Shown in pieces: positions 44,096 to 56,192 of a stretch of 64,000 bases of DNA. The first letter of the stretch is position 1, and every line of letters begins with the position of its first letter. The DNA comes from Nymphalis io. Its lineage: Eukaryota; Arthropoda; Insecta; Lepidoptera; Nymphalidae. The notes beneath the pieces were generated by a model, which ran no database searches, was not told the DNA's origin, and was given only the letters and a program-made list of their open reading frames with translations. The stretch spans positions 9,672,001 to 9,736,000 of the forward strand of contig NC_065911.1 in the NCBI RefSeq assembly GCF_905147045.1, read 5' to 3'. Position numbers and translations under genes: made by a program.

Positions 44096-45911
44096 GGTCG
44101 GCTTCCGACGATGTAATATACTTGTGAGAAATATGGCAGCGTCCCGCAGCCGCGGGGCTCGACGGCGGTCGTGCCCGAGTAGCCGAGACCTTTCTTAGCA
44201 CTCTTTTATAATGGAATTGATTTTGTAGACAAATCGAACACAGAATTTTCTAAACGCAGAACGTTTTATCTAAATTTATTAAGGAAAGGCACAAATTAGT
44301 TAATCTAAATCGCATACTTTGACCGACATCTGTCCCGACGAAAGTGAACTCTATCAATGAGGCGCAAGGTTCACATTGCAATCGTAGACGTGATCGTGGG
44401 TGTATTATAACTTATAAGTAAGTCTCAAAATTGATCATATCAAGTTTATACGTAACGAAATACGATTCCCTCGCTTGCTTTCGTAGACTCTCCGGAGTCG
44501 CTGGGCTCTGGTACTCTATCCGTACCTATGTATCAAACAGTAGTCGTTATGTCGTATGGAGTAAGATGAGTTTAGTGTTAAGCGATAAAGTACTATGTAT
44601 TATATATCTAATATAAGACGCTTCGCCCGATCGTTTCATTCTGAACGCCGTTTCAACGGCCATCGTTCATTTAACGCATTTATTTAGTACAACGCGGACC
44701 GACGGTCTGCGCATTTTACGTGACGGTACAAACGATTCACTCGTAGATTAATGTTTTATGATAACGGAATGTCCACTCTCACCCTTTACGAGCTTCTCGA
44801 ACGAATCGGCTTAAATGTATATTAGGCACAGAGTTATTTGAAAACAAATAGATGTACTATAAACTATACACTTACTTATACCGACGATGTCGTTAGGATC
44901 AGCAACTATATTGTATAACTACATATAATTATATATATATTTTGAATGCGTTAAGGGATTTTTACTAACAGTTAGGTACTAAGTGGCTACGTGTTAGTGT
45001 CGCGGGGAGCCGCTAGCGTAAGAGTAGATAAGTTTCATCCTTCGTTTCGGCCCGGGTCGTCCGTCTCTGTCGCACGCGAGGGCCCGCATCGCTCCGTCTC
45101 CCTCGGGGGTTTGCATATCAGGATAGTTTGCCATATTAGAATAGAGTCCGACTGTATGTACGTCTGTACGACCACTGAGCAATCTTTGTAACATAATCAT
45201 TGGTGTATCCGTCTCTAGTTGACGTCGAGTGTTGTTCGTTCTATCTCTTTCTATCGGAGTTGGACTTTTGTGTATTCGCACGTTGATTTTTAGGTGTAGT
45301 CTGTTAGTGGGTCACGGTACCGTGAGATATCAAATATCGTAGCTTTGTTAACGATTTGTAATTTTTGACAAATTTATATAAATTTGAACCTTAGTGTATT
45401 GCAAAATGGTTTAAAATCATGAAATCAATTGTAAACGTTTGTCAGAAATACATTCGAGGTGACGTGACGTCTAACAGATTATACGTCAGTGCGGGTTGCG
45501 GTTAGGGATCGATAAGATATTGCGATGGCAGTTTACATTATTTTTTGTGCCATTTAAATATTTTTACAACTATATCTCTGCAAGATCCTAAACGCAACGC
45601 GCCATTTTGTTTTCTATTGGTTATTTCGTTGAGTTTGCTTTTTACTCGACAACCGTCCAATGACCATTTCCCATTTTTTTTTATAGTTTTTAAGATCTGA
45701 CTTTAAATTTTGGCCACAACTCAAAATAATAGCACAAAATGCAGGAGTTTTGATTTTTTTTTTCAAATATGTATTATAAGGTAGCTACTTATTTTACTTT
45801 TATATGATTACATAATTAATGTTTTTTTTTCATTATTTTGTATTTTTGCGGTATTATTACTGTATACTTAGATATCTTCTTTGATGTATGAATTATTATA
45901 TTTTAGCTAAA

Positions 45912-45917
45912 AATAAA
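45912..45917 (+). terminator. Cals: Candidate Cals poly(A) signal
   Basis: AATAAA, the first canonical hexamer after the stop codon at 43978, followed within 50 bp by a T/GT-rich stretch that could act as the downstream element. No alternative canonical signal was seen in 43979-45911. Confidence 0.45.
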
Positions 45918-46430
45918 GTTGGTTTAAAATAATTGATGTTTTATTTAAATACCTGTTTGTTCTGACTCAGGAATTAAATTGCATAATTTATTTACATGAA
46001 TATTTAATATGTTTCAAAATGTGTGTACTAATTACTGGTGAAATAAGAAACTACCATTGCTTATTACGATTCACAATGATTACATTTTATTACAACGCTT
46101 TCGGAATCCACCAAAGCGATAAGTTAGAAATGTTCAGTCTAGACACGTGGGTTAGCAATGTGGATTTATCCTCTCACATTAAATGCTCTTTAGCCACAAT
46201 TGACAACAGTAAAAGTAATTATAATAAAGCAGTTTTAAAATTATTATCTGAACGGGCAATTACAGAAATATATTCTTCATTTTATCAAGTGTTTACAGAT
46301 GCTTCGAAAGATAACTCTGATATTGGTGTTGCTTTTTATGACCCCCAAGCTAATACATCGTCGACATAGAGTAGATACTAAGATATCAGGAATGTGTGCA
46401 GAGCTATTAGGCATTGTGGAGGTTTTATCA

Positions 46431-46719
46431 TACTGGTGGTAGGGCTTTGTGCAAGTTCGTCTGCGTAGGTACCACCCACTCATCAGATATTCTACCGCAA
46501 AACAGCAATACTTGATATTGTTGTGTTCCGGTTTGAAAGGTGAGTGAGCTAGTGTAATTACAGGCACAAGGGACATAAAATCTTAGTTGCCAAGGTTGGT
46601 GGCGCATTGGCTATAAGCGATGGTTGACATTTCTTACAATGCCAATGTCTAAGGGCGTTTGGTGACCACTTACCATCAGGTGGCCCATATGCTCGTCCAC
46701 CTTCCTATTCTATAAAAAA
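46431..46719 (+). mobile_element. Metulj-like SINE (family A) inside a LINE
   Basis: Full-length: CTGGTGGTAGGGCTTTGTGC, AGTTCGTCTGCGTAGG, CATCAGATATTCTACC, the diagnostic TTGGCTATAAGCG and GGGCGTTTGGTGACC, ending CGTCCACCTTCCTATTCTAT and an A-run. It splits the RNase H frame after VEVLSY. Confidence 0.92.
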
Positions 46720-47190
46720 ATATATCAGTTCTATAGAATGTGATGGATTTGTAATCCTATCAGATTCTAAAACTGCTCTCCAGCATGTGGCTCGGTCTAC
46801 CTCGACCTTTCGAGGAACTCCGATAGCCTATAGCATCTTGAAATCTATTCTAAGTTTCTCTCGTCAAAATAAAAAAGTAATGTTACAGTAGATACCTGCT
46901 CATATTGGCATAGAAAATAATGAAAAGTTTGATATACTAGCAAAAGATGCAGCACGAAATGGTATTTTCTACCATTGCCTGCCATATTATTCGGAATTAT
47001 TATATCTGGCTAAAAGCCAGATTGTACAAATTTTGGAGAGAGTGTTTTGATGAGCGATCGCATACTAAGGGGGTCTGGTACAGAACAATGCAGCCTGGCC
47101 TATGGAAAAGTCTTTGGTTTGATGGTGCCAATATGACCTGGTCAATTGTTACAGTTCTTCGACTTCATTCCGGACACATTCCATTAAATG

Positions 47191-47466
47191 TTGACGAGCC
47201 GGTTGGCGTGGTTGGTAGATACTTGCCTTTCACGCCGAAGGTTGTGGGTTCGATTCCCACCCAGGACAGACATTTGTGTGCATAAACATGTCTGTTTGTC
47301 TTGAGTCTGGGTGTAATTATCTATATAAGTATGCATTTACAAAAGAAAAGTAGTATATGTAGTATATCAGTTGTCTGGTTTCCATCGTACAAGCTCTGTA
47401 CAAGCTTAATTTAGGATAAGATGGCCGTGTGTGAAAAATGTCCCACGATATTATTATTATTATTAA
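47191..47466 (+). mobile_element. tRNA-derived SINE, family D, inside a LINE
   Basis: Head TTGACGAGCCGGTTGGCGTG, A-box-like GGCGTGGTTGGTAG, B-box GGTTCGATTCC, body with GACAGACATTTGTGTGCATA, GTAGTATATGTAGTATATCA, GATGGCCGTGTGTGAAAAAT and a (ATT)n tail. Nearly identical to 56579-56864. Confidence 0.9.
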
Positions 47467-47914
47467 ATAACTTTGGTATCCTTATGGATAAAACACCCTC
47501 ACCTAATTGCAGTATATGTAATATCATAGAAGACACGTATCATGTAATAATGGAGTGTGCTCGAAACGAAGCTGATAGAATATTTTTTTTACGTTTAATT
47601 AATTATTGCGGAGAGGTGGGGTCATGTAACAGTGTCCTCGCTGACCCTACATCAGAACCAGCGAAAGTTTGTACAAGCTAGTGAATGATCTTATTAAGAA
47701 TAGATGTAATTAAACAATGTGTAAAGTTTAATATTCTGTAAGCACTATGAGGGCGGCATTGTCTTAAAGAAAAAACCCTCTTTAAAATAAATGGAAAAAA
47801 AAGAATATTTAAATGTTTGTTTGATAGCTTCAAACACTAAAACGCTCCGAGTCTTTTTAGAGACAAAGATCTATCACGTAGTGTCACTTTCGTTTATCAC
47901 AAAAAATAAATGAC

Positions 47915-48375
47915 TGCTTGGACTCTCTCCGGCCGGTCGGTCGTGTGTTAATGCTGTCCCATTAGATAATGATATCAAAGGAATAGATTACAGTATAACG
48001 CTGCGCAGTTGGCTCGTCTCCGTTGAGATTGGTCAATCAATCAATCAATCAATCAACAGCCAATCGTTGTCCACTGCTGAACATAGGCCTCTCCCAAGGT
48101 GCGCAACTGGGGGCCTTTTTTTGGGCGCATCTGCCATTTAGGGAGGGGTTTGCCCATACTCGCCGCGCTGGGCAGGCGTGTTGGCGAGCGCAGTAGGGGG
48201 TAAGATGTTTATGGGAGGGGGGACGCTGCTGCCCATCCCCCCTTTTCCCCGTCCCTCAGTCGCCTCTTACGACACCCACGGGATGAGATTGGGGGAGTAC
48301 TATTCTAAGCCGGTACTCCACGGCATGGTCGCCGGAACCGAAATCTATCAGGACCATATAATCAAACTTGCTTAT
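47915..48375 (+). mobile_element. SINE family C fragment split by an RTE derivative
   Basis: ATGCTGTCCCATTAGATAAT, CGCTGCGCAGTTGGCTCGTC and CTCCGTTGAGATT follow family C; the continuation GGTCGCCGGAACCGAAATCT appears only after the 48035-48326 insertion. GGTC at the junctions may be a 4-bp duplication. Confidence 0.6.
48035..48326 (-). mobile_element. Internally deleted RTE-type element (non-autonomous)
   Basis: On the minus strand it begins ATGCCGTGGAGTACCGGCTT, runs through GTGGGTGTCGTAAGAGGCGA and a GC-rich 5'-type region, then jumps to GCACCTTGGGAGAGGCCTAT, the last codons of RTE ORF2 (compare 14752-14810), and ends with a (TTGA)n tail. The whole ORF body is absent, which fits a non-autonomous derivative mobilised through the RTE 3' end. 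The plus-strand frame at 48178-48582 through it is spurious. Confidence 0.7.
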
Positions 48376-48728
48376 CTATATTGTAAGGGGAACCATTCAC
48401 AAGATCACAAGCCAATAAACAAATTTAATAATCCTTTATTCAAGCCGGACTATACGGGCACTTTTAAATCGCCATGTTACAGTATTAAATTAAACGTAAC
48501 ACTAAGCCGGTTCGGAACATTAACTCCCACCGAGAAGAACCGGCAAAAAACTCAGCAAATTAACTTTTTACCGTTTTTATAAAAGAGTTAATTAAATAAA
48601 ATTAAAGTTATATATATCCTGTTTGTAAGTCAACAAATACTAACTCAACTATGGAATATTTCCGAGTTATACATATTTACTTTCTTACGATAACTATTCT
48701 TGTCTCATCTTTAAAGTGTACATTTTCA

Positions 48729-49041
48729 GTACAGTACAGTAACGGCTTGTTAATGTCCCACTGCTGGGCTAAGGCCTCCTCTCCCTTTTTAGGAGAATTT
48801 TTTTAGCTTATTCCACCACGCTGCTCCAATGCGGATTGGTAGAATTCGCATGTGGCAGAATTTCAATGAAATTAGACACATGCAGGTTTCCTCATGATGT
48901 TTTCCTTCACCGTCTAGCACGAGACGAATTATAAACACAAATTAAGCACATGAAAATTCAGTAGTGCTTGCTCAGATTTGAACCCACAATCATTGGTTAA
49001 GATTCACGCGTCCTAACCACTAGGCCATCTCGGCTTATGTA
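48729..49041 (-). mobile_element. SINE family B, full length, 12-bp TSD
   Basis: The reverse complement carries GCCGAGATGGCCTAGTGGTT, GAATCTTAACC, the body and AGCCCAGCAGTGGGACATTA. The perfect duplication TGTACATTTTCA lies at 48717-48728 and 49042-49053. Confidence 0.9.
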
Positions 49042-49054
49042 TGTACATTTTCAT

Positions 49055-51840
49055 GTGAACAAATAATAATCGACCACTCGATAGTAACCCTTTTCTCAAG
49101 CCGCATTCCAGTTTGCATTTTAGAATTTAAAATTGTAAATGTTTTATGTGCTTATACATTTATAGCACTGTATTATTATATAGAGAACGGAACAACTTCT
49201 CACAATCAACACAACCGACTACGACGACGACCACAAATAAATAATTATAATTTAATTGATATTTTGCTATAACGGCGCTTATTTTTATAACTGCGTAGGA
49301 GGTATTATAATGCACAAACGTTAGCGCAAACACAGACACAGCATTATCTAATACTTCGCTCTCATAATCCGGTGAGACGCAGGACCAACGGCTTTACGTG
49401 CTTTTTGTCTTTGCCTCACCTGTCGATCTTTTGTAATACACATATATATATCATAACGGGGAAAACTATCCATTTAATGGCACTTTACTTTAAGGTTACA
49501 GTTTCAAACTCAGTAATTTTTTTCATTCAATTATTGGCATACCTACTTCGTCTAAATTTTTGCCAACTCGTATCAATAAATTATTGTGAGGTGCTAAATC
49601 TAATTGTAATATAAACATCAATAGACTTACCTATATATACTTTAAACTTTTAAAAATAAAATTGATACATATAGGTACAATTGACAGTTATTATATTTTC
49701 TACGACCTTAGTTCGATGGAATTGTAAGATAGTTAGTTAAATGTATTAATGCTTAGCGCACTCTATTGGTCGCTATCGTTACTATAACATAGGACGAAAA
49801 CTTTAATGTCCATTCCGCTAAAACTTAAAATTAAACTTCATTCAGCGCCATCTCTCGGCAGTAACTACTTATACTTGACACTACTTGGCAGCTGGCAACG
49901 TTCTGGACACCTATGCTCTATAATAGGAGGTTCACTTATAGACAAACTCTTTGTAACAATGACTTCCTAGCAATTAAATGTAATAACATTATGTATTAAG
50001 TAAGTGTGGACACTCCCGTACCTCGAAAAGCACGTAAAGCCGTTGGTCCTGCGCCTAAACTCTTTGCGGTCGTGTCGGATATTTCTCCGCTACAATGGCG
50101 CACGAATCAATGTTTTTTCTTGTTGCTCATTCTTCACAAATTAATTCAAAGAAAGTTTTTCTTTTAATTAGATAATGCAAGATGATAATTATTACAAACA
50201 TAGTGATATTTCTATCCGTAGTACACGTAATATGCAGTAGAAATTATTTAAAAAAAAATTAGACAAATACTATAAAGTTTTTATATTAATAAATAAAAAT
50301 ATATTGGCGTAAAAACGCTAATACATATCCCCCATATTATGTGTACCTAAATCTAAATAATTATCGAATGTTTGTTTCAATTACTTACGTAATTTCGAGT
50401 AAGTATACCTAAATAAAACAATAATAATACCTAATACAAACAAACAAAAGTTGGAGGTCACTTTTTGATCAACCATAAACTTATGATGGAGTTATACATA
50501 AGTGTACTTACTTTATTTAAGATTACCAGTTTTGCTTTATATTCGCTCTTAGCAAACATACCTCTCTCGATTAAGAAAATCAAGCTTTATAATAGTAGAG
50601 TCGCGAAAACAAGTCACCGCACAGCTGTTCTGTGTAAAGAAATCAATGTTATTATAACTAGGTCAGCCGAACTCCACATTCGAGGCTTATATAAATGGTC
50701 GTAGAGCTATATACCTGTTCACCTAGTTATATCGCGGTACGAGTAGATACCTCGGGAATATTTTGTTCCTCGTTTCTCTGTAATAATTACTTCCTTAGTA
50801 CTAATAGGTCAATAGCGAAGTACGATTCGTTATGAAACATAGTACAGACATATACACATCTAATGTAAGCTTATCAAATAAGAATAGGAACGACAGTATA
50901 TCTCAAATTAAACTAGTTAGATTTGGTAGGGTAAGCAAAACAAATATTTATAAAAAAAGATTTATTCCCAGTATAGCCTATGTCATATTTACCATCATCC
51001 GCGCTTCTATCGAACATTAGATGATAATTTATGTACCTAAACTACTGCCCTGATCGTTATTTAAAGAAAAAAAATATATTACCAACATTTAAAATATGTA
51101 ATTTTTTCTTGCTTACTGTACTCAAGTGCCGATTGACAGATCGAGGTCTTTGACGATCTTATTCGGATCATTGTATAATTCATTATTCCTTGATTTTGAG
51201 CATTAGGTAGGTATATCTATACCTAGTTAGTAATAAGCCTACTCTTTGATTCGCCGTTGACTCTATCAGTTACTTAGAAATATACAGTCTCCTCTTAACA
51301 AGAAGAATTGGAGCATACTTATAGTTTATTATAAGATCTTCTAACGCGAAGTGGTGGATAGACACGTGACAGAATTTTATCCAAAACATTCAGACCCTAT
51401 ATCTGATCTTTTCACTATGTTTTCTTTCACTTAAGAAAGAAAATATGTCAAGAAGACAAGTCGCTCGTAACTGTCACTGAGTCATCGCGATTATTTCTAG
51501 ATACATACATATGAAAATAATAAAACACCGTAGTTGATAAAACAACGGTGTTTTTAAATTGTTAATTTAAAAAATAATAATACAATCGTATATTTAAAGA
51601 AAAAAATATTTGCTGTTTACTTTTTGATGAGACTACAGGTGTGGTTTTATTAACTACTATTTGATTTTTCATTTCGCGCCACAATAGAGTTACCCCCACC
51701 AAGTACATTCCTTCCAAGATATTTATGAAATATAAAACATAATCTTTATCTAAGTTGAATACCAGCCACATGATCTTGTTGTAGTGAGGTGAAACGATAT
51801 CGAATCTATGTCAATATAATAATTAATTGTCATATAAAAA
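49055..51840. other. AT-rich intergenic stretch
   Basis: No supportable gene. It contains a SINE C scrap at 50000-50095 and a SINE B scrap at 51285-51435. Open frames at 49372-49614, 50465-50704 and 51562-51771 (minus) show no recognised motif. Confidence 0.5.
50000..50095 (+). mobile_element. SINE family C fragment
   Basis: ACTCCCGTACCTCGAAAAGC, ACGTAAAGCCGTTGGTCCTG and TTTGCGGTCGTGTCGGAT match the middle of family C. Confidence 0.6.
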
Positions 51841-52345
51841 AAACATTAATACGAATTCTCTATCATTCTCTACTCTGCTCAAAACTGCGCAAACCTCATA
51901 AAACGTTTGCCAAACACGATGCATAATGTACGCGGCGAGACCCGCCTGGCGAGCGAGAGTAGGACGCAAATACAACGATGCCATAGAGCAGAGTGAGAGA
52001 AACGAAACAATAATAGAAATGCGCAACAGAACAGAGCGAGACGGCATCTCGTCGGTTGCGTAGAGATCGCTGTGAAGAGAGAGAGGGAAGGGCGGAGTTA
52101 CCGCTTGAATTATTGAAGGCGTCGACCGTCGTTTGGGCTGCGAATGCCGGCTAAGGTGGGAGGGGGACCCGTTTGGGGGTGCGGAAAGGGCGCGGGTGTT
52201 TGCCAGGGCCACTTTTCGCGCGCCTTTCGCGGTCACAAATTTCGCGTCCGCGCAGCCATCTTGCTGCGTCAGTGCAATGACCGTGACGTGGTCGGATGCT
52301 CACTTGGTGCTAGTGTCTGTGATGGAAGAGTAGCTGGCAGGTTGG
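51840..52345 (+). promoter_or_regulatory. CpG- and GAGA-rich promoter candidate
   Basis: An isolated GC- and CpG-rich block in AT-rich DNA. It carries GAGA-type runs (51953-51959, 51993-51999, 52074-52088), GGGCGGAG, a YY1-like CAGCCATCTTG at 52252-52262, and an arthropod Initiator-like TCAGT at 52270-52274, followed 70 bp later by a possible donor (CAG/GTTGGT at 52340). Strand is inferred from the Initiator and donor. The target gene would lie to the right, outside the window. A 137-codon minus-strand frame (51823-52236) shows no known motif. Confidence 0.35.
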
Positions 52346-53380
52346 TGATCACCTTCATATTTAGTTACATCTTACTGTGCACGCTTTAGCTATTTTAATG
52401 TGTGTCAAATGCGAAGCAACCGTGGTACCACACCAGGTCACCAAGTATTAATCTCTAGTACCCACCTACCCTAATACGTATCGAGTTTTGATGCTCTACA
52501 ATAATTACGCGTCGACAAGTGTGATAACCGTCTTATATATTTTACTACATAACATAAGGTACATATCTAAATCCACAACATAGTAATACAAGAATTGATA
52601 AAAAAAAAATCAATTCTATAGTTCTCGTTAAATAAATAGTGGGGTGAAGAACCTATCGAATAATACAAAAAATCTTTAAATTAACGAATACCTATTCTTT
52701 TACTATTACTCAGCTAATACACTGGTGTCTGTTGCTAGCTGAACCCTGAGACCGTTTTATATATTAGCAATTATAAAAAAATATATTTACCTATCAAATA
52801 ACCAAGCTCGACTTCAAAAGTCTAATCAAAAATAATCTATGCTATACCTACTGATTTTATCTATAAATGAAAAAATAACGAAGTCTATCTCTATGTATGT
52901 CTTCTTGAAGACTTTTCTTGAAGACTAGTCTTGACTAATACATTGAACCGATCGTAATGAAATCTGACATAGGAATAGCTTGAAACCTGGATATAAATTC
53001 AGGCATCATAGACATAGGATTACAGATTTATGACTAGGCCTACAAGGCACCGGCATAATAGGTATATAGGCAGATATACAAGCATAAGGCATAATATATT
53101 ATGTTTTTCTCCAGCAATGGTAAATAAAGTCAAGCTACAGTGAATAGGTATTAACGACTATTCGTTTCATTTATGTAGTTCTAAATTACCTTAAACTATT
53201 TAAATTAATTATATATAATATTGTTCTAATTCGTATATAAATTAATTGGAATTAAAACATATGTTTAAATATTTAAAAAGGTAACTAGATACCCACCGAT
53301 AAAAAAAATAGAAAATAATCTAAAAAATATATTCTTAATTGTATCAGCAAAGAACATAACATAACCATTATTTAAGCGCA
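52346..53380. other. Mostly featureless AT-rich DNA
   Basis: A Helitron-like scrap at 52900-53060 (CATTGAACCGATCGTAATGA, ATAGCTTGAAACCTGGATAT) parallels the fragment at 120-300. Nothing else recognised. Confidence 0.45.
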
Positions 53381-53384
53381 GTTA

Positions 53385-53540
53385 GACCAAGTGAATCTTA
53401 ACTGAAAATTACTGGTTCAAACCCGGGCAAGACCATCGTGTGCTTTTGTGCTCAGAAATAAAAGATAACATTGTTAGGAAATCTGCAAGTCTGTGTCGGA
53501 TGTAATTCTACCACATGCGTATCTACCAATCCTTAGCTTG
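53385..53540 (+). mobile_element. Decayed SINE family B copy
   Basis: AAGTGAATCTTAACTGAAAA, TTCAAACCCGGGCAAGACCA and ATTCTACCACATGCGTATCT follow SINE B in order with deletions. Confidence 0.6.
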
Positions 53541-53679
53541 ATGAAACAAGAAATCACATAGTTATTACAAAAGATTTCAACGATACACCGCATGACCGCA
53601 ATGTTAAAAATGGCATTATCGACATCCTTTCTAAAGCATAGGTCAAAATAGGCCAACGGGCAAATAACAAACATAAATC

Positions 53680-53875
53680 ATCCTTTACATCGCCAATGCG
53701 CCACCAACCTTGGGAGCTAAGATGTTATGTCCCTTGTGCTTGCTCACTCAGCCTTCCAGCCAAAATGCCAACAACAATAATATTAGCAAGTATTGCTGTT
53801 TGGAGGTAGATATGAGTTGAGTGGGTGATTCCTGGAACCCAGACGGGCTTACATAAAACCCTACCACCAAGTCCT
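53680..53875 (-). mobile_element. Decayed Metulj-like SINE (family A)
   Basis: ATCGCCAATGCGCCACCAAC, CTTGGGAGCTAAGATGTTAT and ACGGGCTTACATAAAACCCT are the inverted family A sequence from its middle to its 5' end. Confidence 0.7.
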
Positions 53876-54663
53876 GTTCTGCTGGTCTGTTTTCCTGGGA
53901 TCATCCCCGTTGGATGTGTCCGAGACACAGTGCCCACATCTCATATCAGGAAAACAATGTTAAAGGAACTGGAACTACGCGGAAAATGCTAGAACGAACC
54001 AACGGCGCAAATATTCTTCTCTAATTCCAAATGATACCTTTAAACTGATTTTAGTCTGTAGACCTTGGAGTGATAGTGCAAAAACATTTGTAAATTGTCA
54101 TCTCATTGCCTTAACTGGGAGTGGGGCTGATTAATTTTTCGCACCGAGAATCGGAGTTGCGATTTAACGGGGAAATGTTGCCTAGCATTCTTGCCACCAT
54201 TGCACGCGGTCATAACTTATGAAGTAGCTTTGGTAGATTTCAATTTTAAATTTCGCAAATTTGCTGCCGTAGGCATAACCTATAGCTATCCTATTTTATA
54301 GTCTCTCGGTTTAATTATTAAAATGTGTAATCGTTTATTGAATTCAACTTTGGTTCTTATTTGGTAATCTTTATGTATATTTATCTATATATTTCCATAA
54401 AATAAAAACCCAAAAATAATCTTATGAGGCCTATTTATTTTACTTAATAACGTAAAATAAATACTTATATTTCGTACTTAAACATTTTCTTTGGTCGTTT
54501 GATTTTTCACGGTGCTTACTGTATTTTTCTGGCTTATATATTGTAAATAGAAACGGAGCAGTATAAATAAATTATATACATTTAAATGGGCTATCACCCG
54601 CCGTGATTACAGTTATTTAATAACAAACGAAAGTATTTTTCCTTTGATATTTATATACTTAAG

Positions 54664-54849
54664 ATGGTAGAACTTTATCCTACCGCCAAACATCAGTTTC
54701 ACGGTTTAAAGGGTGAGCGCGCCAGTGTAATTACAGGCACAAGGGCCGTAACATCTTGGTTCCCATGGTTGCCGGTACATTTAGAGCGTGTATAATGGTT
54801 AACATACCAATGTTTATTGGGCAATAGTGATTTACCATGGTGGCTGATA
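54664..54849 (+). mobile_element. Decayed Metulj-like SINE (family A)
   Basis: ATGGTAGAACTTTATCCTAC, CCAGTGTAATTACAGGCACA, GTAACATCTTGGTTCCCATG and the GATTTACCATGG end follow family A with a 5' deletion. Confidence 0.6.
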
Positions 54850-55809
54850 TGGTCCTATATAATTTTGATACTAACCTAGAAAATCGGCTACAAGACGAAA
54901 CATTTACGTTATTGGATATAAACTGTAAGTCAGCTTCCATTTTTTCCAAAAGCATTAAAAGTAAAATTTTCAAAAACAGTACCTACCACACATTCCATAA
55001 ACTTGACAATGCGCTCACAACAACAAGTGCAAGTCTGTGTGTCTAGTTTTAATTTTAATACCGAATACAACACTACAGACCTATCGCTGTTTGTTGGTAT
55101 TATAATTGGTGACTTTCTACCTAAGGACATTGCACAGAATCTTGCCATGGGAAAAAAGCTATTCACTACATTGCTGGTATAATAATAATAATAAAAATCT
55201 TAATTTTAAAGGGCATCTAAAACAATTAAGTCAGAAACTCAGAAAACTTACATATATTTTCAAAAATATAAGACATACCGGTGACTGGACCCTCATCAAG
55301 ACTGTTTATATATCATTATGTCAAAATTTAATAGCTTACTGTATAACTGTATGAGGTGGCTCTAACAAAACGCACATAATTGAAGTTGAAAGAGCTTAAA
55401 GAATGATACTTAAAGTAGCTCTCGTTAAGCCACGCATATTTCCTACTATAGACCTATATAGGGAAGCAAATGTTCTGCCCGTCAGAAAACTTTACATATT
55501 AAATATCATTTTTAAAAAAACACTCCATGATTAAGACCTCACTGATTGATATAGTTGACTTAAAAAGGTCCTATGAAGTATGTAAATCTGTGATGGTCAA
55601 AACTTTTTTTGCCCAAAAATTCTATGATTTTAAAGTAGCAAGGCTTTACAATAAATGAAATAAATTACTCTCTATTTCAAATTTACTAAAACGCGCATGT
55701 ATAAGAAAATTAACTGACTGGCTTTTAAAACTAGATTATGAAGAGACAGAAAAATTATTAATAATACACAAGCAATTGTAGTAAAAAAGTAGCATGTACT
55801 AATTTAATC

Positions 55810-55935
55810 TACTCACCCATAGCATATACACATATACCCCCATACATATACACACATACATACACGACACACACACGCACACCTACACACCCATACACAT
55901 AAAACTACATACACATGCGCTCACACGCACATATT
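55810..55935. repeat. CA/TACA-rich low-complexity tract
   Basis: Irregular repeats of ACACATAC and CACACGCACA inside the LINE 3' UTR. Confidence 0.9.
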
Positions 55936-56128
55936 CCCAAGCATACATTATCTTTTTATTTCTATTAGCATAAGTACTTATTACTAGATAATATATTGTA
56001 AAAGCTTCAGAGTTTCTCCTGTTTTCTATAAAATTAAATAAATAAATAGTTCCTTACCCAGAGGGGGAGCCAGAAGACCCTTAGTACAGGGCAAATTAGT
56101 TTGGGCTCCTGCCTCCCACATATAACTG

Positions 56129-56132
<4 letters not shown>

Positions 56133-56188
<56 letters not shown>
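56133..56188. repeat. (TA)n microsatellite
   Basis: About 28 TA units within the LINE 3' UTR. Confidence 0.97.

Positions 56189-56192
<4 letters not shown>

Larger units (their letters stand above)
43979..45935 (+). other. Cals: Probable Cals 3' UTR
   Basis: Follows the stop codon and ends at the first AATAAA found downstream (45912). The first 200 bp are very GC-rich, with CTCGC runs and a 10-bp tandem unit at about 44071-44095. The rest is mixed and free of the SINEs that pepper the flanks, which fits a transcribed UTR. The exact cleavage site is inferred. Open frames at 44431-44616 and 44991-45281 show no recognisable protein. Confidence 0.5.
46000..47690 (+). mobile_element. Dead non-LTR retrotransposon, RNase H and C-terminal region, with two nested SINEs
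   Basis: A frame from 46019 leads into FYQVFTDASKDNSDIGVAFY, the first catalytic segment of RNase HI. After a frameshift near 46360 comes GMCAELLGIVEVLSY. Beyond the SINE come FVILSDSKTALQHVARST and IPAHIGIENNEKFDILAKDA with a TAG in place of the conserved Trp before IPAH. After the second SINE a CCHC-like CSICNIIEDTYHVIMEC closes the protein. This is the 3' end of an ORF2 from an RNase H-encoding LINE (I/R1-like group). Disabled by stops, a frameshift and both insertions. Confidence 0.85.

Noticed and set aside
46947..47285. 112-codon plus-strand frame as a gene
   Set aside because: It starts in a disrupted part of the LINE in a non-native frame and ends inside a SINE.
51823..52236. 137-codon minus-strand open frame
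   Set aside because: No recognisable domain; it coincides with a CpG-rich promoter-like block where long frames are expected by chance.
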